From assembly GCF_016801865.2 (NCBI RefSeq), contig NC_068939.1, positions 152,462,507 to 152,526,506 on the forward strand: a stretch of DNA of 64,000 nt, in the 5' to 3' direction. The notes under the pieces were generated by a model. That model ran no database searches and was not told the DNA's origin. It worked only from the letters and a program-made list of their open reading frames with translations. The translations under genes and the position numbers were made by a program. This DNA is from Culex pipiens pallens. Its lineage: Eukaryota > Arthropoda > Insecta > Diptera > Culicidae. Positions 59,531-64,000 of the stretch are shown here, piece after piece. Every line of letters begins with the position of its first letter. Within the stretch, counting starts at the first letter, position 1.

Positions 59531-59639
59531 TATATGTTTTTTCATGTTATTTTGGCCGCTGAATCTGAATATGTCCTCAGAATTGACCCAAACTGCCAAA
59601 AAAAAAACGATGTTTGCTCAGATGTTTTCTTCACCCAGA

Positions 59640-59935
59640 ACTGGGCATTGGCATTCGAGAGGATAAAGAGCACGATTCGGTAGTAAAATGGTACTGTGTG
59701 CGGACGGAGAGGATAAATCCCGAAATTACCGAGAGTACTCTACTCATGGTTCATTTTCCAAAAAAGTTCATCTATCAAAAAAAAGTACCGGTATCGAGAC
59801 TCGAACCCTAGACCTTCGGCATATTGAACCGTGCCTTTGCCGTACGGGCCACCACGGTTCGGTGACTAAGTGGCGGTCATGTGTCCATATAAGCCACTCA
59901 TAGGATGAACTGTTCCAATGAACGAATGAACACGC
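59640..59935 (-). mobile_element. Probable tRNA-derived SINE, minus strand
   Basis: On the minus strand an A box-like TGGCCCGTACGG (59851-59840) and a B box GGTTCGAGTCTC (59807-59796) stand at tRNA-like spacing, followed by a poly-T stretch that could end pol III transcription. Arms do not fold as a normal tRNA. Edges and target duplication were not found. Confidence 0.5.
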
Positions 59936-62333
59936 GAGAGGACTATACTCTCGCAATATAGCACTTTCCTCACGTTTCTTTTCGTGAGGACTATCCCCTC
60001 GTTCTTTAACTTTGGGTGTATAAATTTGGTCGTAGAAGGCGTAGACTATGAACAATTTTGGTGTATTCGACAAAGCTGCTTGGATTGGCAAGCTCAACAA
60101 CTTGTTAAGAGACAAAAAAAAATCCCAAAGGTAATCCTGAAAAGTCAGATTTTCAAAATTACCCTATTAGTGAACCATCCTTATTTTCAATCAAACCAAA
60201 AGTTGCCCCTTTTTATTTGCAACAACTTTTGTGAAGACACCAAAGCTCCAAAACATCACCTTCTTTCGGAAAAAATACCATTTTCCACTTAATTTTGCGA
60301 TCTGGACTACTGTGCAATGTAAGTAAATTACTAGAACCACCCTAGCAGACTCCCATCCTCATTCCGTTAAGGTGTTGATCGGTGCAAGCTCACTCTACGC
60401 CGTACATATTGCTTCTTGCTGTCGCCCGCGGCGATCGTGCGTCGAGCTTTGAAGATAATTGCGGTTTCGATAACGATCTCCACGAAGGATCATTTGAATA
60501 ACTCGCGGTCTCTTCACTAAACCGTCTCTTCATCGCAATAGTTGCATCCTCTGCTCTGGTGTTTGATGCTTTGCGCGTATGAGGAAATTCGCTCTCAATT
60601 AGGGCCAAACACTAGGCTAATTAATTCGCACACACACACACAAATCAAACGTTATGTTATGCACACACACGATCGTTCGTGCGCGGGGCTACTCTCACAC
60701 ACGTGTGCGTACTTTGTAAGCTCTGTCTTCTTCGTCTTGTGCAACACTCTTGACGCCCTTTTAACCGCGCTTGAAATTCTCGTGGTTCCGTTTAATTTGC
60801 TGCGCGTGCATTAGTTCATCCGCTTAGCCTACTTTGCGTGAGATCGTGATCTTCGTTTTCCGATCGCCGGCTCTCGCTCTCGTTTGTGAGAGCGCTCTCC
60901 GTTCACGAATGAACGCTCACCAGAAAATTCACCACTTTCGCTTTCTTTCGAGGGTGATCGTTTCCGACCTTTGCGACGCGTCGACTTTCGCTCTCTCCCT
61001 CTATGAACTTGTCTTCTCCTCCTTCCGCTCTCCTCTCCCGTTTGCTTTGTTGTCTGTTGGTGACTTGCGCGCGCTGGAAGGCGTTTTGGGGACAGGAACC
61101 GGCTTTTTTTTATGACGCCACTCTCCGGCACTTGGTTTTGGATTAAAAGGTGGGTAGCGGCTGCAACTAAATGTGTGGCCACAACGTTCCTGCTGCGCTG
61201 GGAATGTCTGTTACCGAAGTGGCGATGATCGTCAACTATGTACCACGAGATGATTGCATAGCGCATTGCAATACTGCAATGGCGTCATGTTGGTGGGCAG
61301 CTGCAATGAAGTAATCTCCGGAATGGTTGGGGACTGGAAACTTTATAAACAAAACATTATTATTTAGAAAATTTATGTTCTTTCTTTAATTTGTTCGTCA
61401 TGCAATTTTACTTTTAATTTGGTTGGTTCACTCAAAAATCATACCTAGCAAGTCTCCACACAGAATGAATTTGTATATTATACAGTTTGATTACACTAAC
61501 CAACAAAACTTCTGCGCGTTCCTGATTCGATAGTGAACTTTGGAAACATTTTCAAAAATATTTGAGCTTTCGCTTTATGACCGTATTGCATGCAATTTCT
61601 GGATTGTATGCCTGAGCGACGAACTGCCCTAAAACTCCACAATAAATTGAAAAAATAAAAATAAAAACCATTTGGCCTTGCTCAAATATTTTAGAAAAAT
61701 TCTAGGTGCAGGTATTTCTAGGTACGCCAAAATTCATGCTTTCTCTAGAGTTTAGCTAGCGCACAAAATCTACCCAAAATTCTGTTAGTTTTGGTTGCCT
61801 TAGATGCATAATATAGTTCATCTTTCTCTAGTCATACTTTTTATTAGGTTTATTTCCAAGAATGTAACATATTTTGTTATTCAGCAATTCCCCACGAAAA
61901 CAGCATGATTCGATTCTCAACATTTTTCAGGGGGTTCCTTGGCCGAAATATTTAGACCCGTATTTTTCCGTTTTGCCATTAGGGAGACCTACGCCGTGTT
62001 TGGGTGGTCAAAAAATTGCGATTATCGTCGAGTTTTGCAAAAACCTTTTTTTTTTTTCAAAAAATCATAACTCCGCACCATTTAACAGATTTTAGCTGTC
62101 TTGGGCGCAAACGAAAAGGTTTTGAATAGGATTTCAAGGAAAAATAGTAAAAGGTTTCAAATAGCTAGCCTAACATTTGAACAAATCAAATGAAAAATTA
62201 TAAATGCTCTTTTTAAGGTCGCGGAACCAAAGAGTCTATGAATGAAAATATTTTTATCAGATGCCTTGGAAAATTTTACTTAAAGTATCCAAAAATTAAC
62301 CACATTTCTTTTTTAGCTACCTTAACAACTATT
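59936..62333. other. No gene supported; region with GAGAG-rich island
   Basis: 60360-61320 is GC-richer with CACACA runs (60630-60660) and several CTCTCGCTCTCG/GAGAGCGCTCTC words (60855-60900), like GAGA-factor sites seen at insect promoters. That suggests, but does not show, a nearby transcription start. 61320-62330 is AT-rich with nothing recognised. Confidence 0.35.
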
Positions 62334-62478
62334 CCGTAGTAACATTTCAAAAGGGCGAATCTGCGTTTGTAAACAAGCAGACTATCCCCCTGTTACTTCA
62401 CGTGAACTGTCACATGAGTAAAAGGGACAGACTGCTTGTTTACAAACGCAAATTCGCCCTTTTGAACTGTTACTACGG
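62334..62478. mobile_element. 145 bp MITE with ~60 bp terminal inverted repeats
   Basis: Left arm CCGTAGTAACATTTCAAAAG..., right arm its near-perfect inverse ending TGTTACTACGG; the arms include GCGTTTGTAAACAAGCAG and its complement. The 4 bp TATT at 62330-62333 and 62479-62482 fits a target duplication. The spacer is TTCACGTGAACTGTCACATG-like. Confidence 0.8.
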
Positions 62479-62482
62479 TATT

Positions 62483-64000
62483 GATCGAATTTTCTTTGTC
62501 AAACAATACGATCTCATAAAAAAATGTGTTATTTTAAATAAATTCTATAATTAAGCAAATAAGCGTTTTTACTCATCAAAAATGAAACACTTGATAATGA
62601 AATTTTGGAAAAATGTTTTCATCAACTTGTTTATAAAATTTCTTTTTTTTTGTGCAACCTATACCATCCAAAAAAATAAAAAAAAAGTTAAATAAAATGT
62701 ATGTGTCTCAGAATTACAAGCATTTTCCGATTTGCTTTTTTGACAAATTCTTGTTATTGTGAGTCACAGGTTTGTTACTTAAACTCTTTTTTATTGCAGC
62801 TATTGCATTTACTTTAGTGAAGTTTAGATGGAAATTCTTGAGTATTTTCTAATTGCTTTCTAAGATTTAACAAAAAGCAACATTTACCAAGATGAAAAAT
62901 AAATGTCTAAAATAAGGGACTTGAACATAAAATAAAAGATAGTTTTAATTCAAGTCCACTATAGATAAAAAATATTTTGAAAATCTGAAAAAAATCATAA
63001 ATTTTTAATATGTTTTGACAATGAAAATCAAACTGATGGATGAATGGCCTTATTACTTATTTTTCTTAAATGTCCTGATCAAAACTTATTGGCTTTGTGA
63101 TTTTTCACGCAAATTTCACGGATCGTAAAAAATATCATAATAACCCTGAAAATCTTATGTTAACAATTACTGAAACTTCTTTTGATGCTTTATTATATAT
63201 ATTTTTTCAATGAGCTTACAAATATTCCACACGTGGTTTATGGGTGGGCTCTATAAATATTTTGAGATGAAATGTAGGGCATGTGTATTCGCATTTTTTT
63301 TAATTCTTTTATTTAATAACCGACTAATACAGCTGAACTTTTTTTCGCCATTTTGTTTCAATTTTATCTTTTTACATTTAATTGAATATCTTAAACATCT
63401 AAGGCCAATGCAAATATTTAAAAAAGTTATTGTCCCTCGGCCCTGGCCGAGGTCAAGGGGGGGGGGGGGGGGCAAAAAAATAAAAAAATATAAAAATTTA
63501 AATAACAAGACAAAAACTTTTAAAAATATTTGTACCAGCCTAAGTAAGATTTAACAATCTAATCTTAACATTTAACGAATTTCAAGTTGTCCGCGAAATC
63601 GTGAAAATTCACTAACCCTACTTTTAGCTTTTTCGAAGATTCCAAATCAATATCGCGGATAAAGAAACATATTTAGAAATATTTCTTTAGCTTTTTTATA
63701 CAGACTGCTTCAAATTTGTATGGAAACTTGTTTTTGACTTATAGAAGCAATGGAAAAAGTTACATCAAAATAAATGAAGCAAAAAATCGTAACATACCAA
63801 AAATATACCTTTCTGTCATCCATAATCAAATAAATTAAATAAAACTTTGAAATTATCAAATATTTGGAATTATCGACAATTTTTTTTATTTTTTTTTATT
63901 TTTTTTATTTATGAAAAAAAATATTAGTTTCTAAATCTACTTAACGTTTATTTCTACCAAGTTTATTGTTTAGAAAACAGCTCATTCTCAGTTCAAAGAG
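62483..64000. other. No gene recognised; repeat trace near the end
   Basis: Very AT-rich. A G run of about 18 lies near 63458. 63610-63735 (cgaagattccaaatcaatat, tcaaatttgtatggaaactt) is a diverged trace of family A. Confidence 0.45.

Noticed and set aside
60829..61266. A 145-codon basic Arg/Ser-rich protein on the minus strand
   Set aside because: It is read from CTCTCG/CTTTCG-rich DNA, has no domain, and competing frames exist on the other strand; better seen as a simple-sequence, possibly regulatory island.

Overview
The window is nuclear DNA from an insect. The one clear gene is an insect gustatory receptor with 54-59 bp GT-AG introns. The rest is AT-rich and packed with short non-autonomous transposons, SINE-like and LINE-like insertions, palindromic repeats and satellites. 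The repeat types (hAT and TA-target MITEs, tRNA-like SINEs, inserts ending in tandem short repeats) suggest a culicine mosquito, most likely Culex or a close relative. That assignment is inference; no database was searched.

Layout. 1-3700: a hAT-type MITE in otherwise featureless DNA. 3700-8930: a palindromic repeat split by a 4.6 kb pogo/Tc1-like element, which itself holds a 2.0 kb foldback element, a 0.95 kb MITE and a tRNA-like SINE. 8930-15300: mostly unrecognised sequence, a second copy of the palindromic repeat, and a dispersed repeat. 15306-18440: a 1 kb (CAAAAAA)n array abutting a 142 bp satellite with higher-order structure. 19638-25400: a hAT MITE, an LTR-like GC-rich block, a TA-target inverted-repeat element with another element inserted in it, and a GTCGGA-rich repeat. 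25895-31259: one palindromic repeat copy broken up by a retroposon with a pentanucleotide tail and by a hAT-in-hAT nest. 31260-33390: unrecognised DNA with one weak candidate exon. 33389-37662: a Tc1-like end and two neighbouring TA-target elements, one with a 157 bp tandem array crossed by a 100-N gap. 37665-52570: unrecognised DNA, a retroposon with a 30 bp target duplication, another hAT element, a complete palindromic repeat, and two long short-unit arrays, (TAATGAG)n and (GCAAAA/GCAACA)n. 52578-53963 (minus): the gustatory receptor, four exons, 404 aa. 54000-64000: repeats, a 1.35 kb palindrome preceded by a half copy, a SINE-like tRNA unit and a 145 bp MITE.

Apart from the receptor no intact protein gene can be supported, and no transposase or reverse transcriptase reading frame is visible. 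The mobile elements here are therefore non-autonomous or truncated and would depend on enzymes encoded elsewhere. Many insertions can be dated relative to one another because target-site duplications and uninterrupted sister copies are present in the same window.
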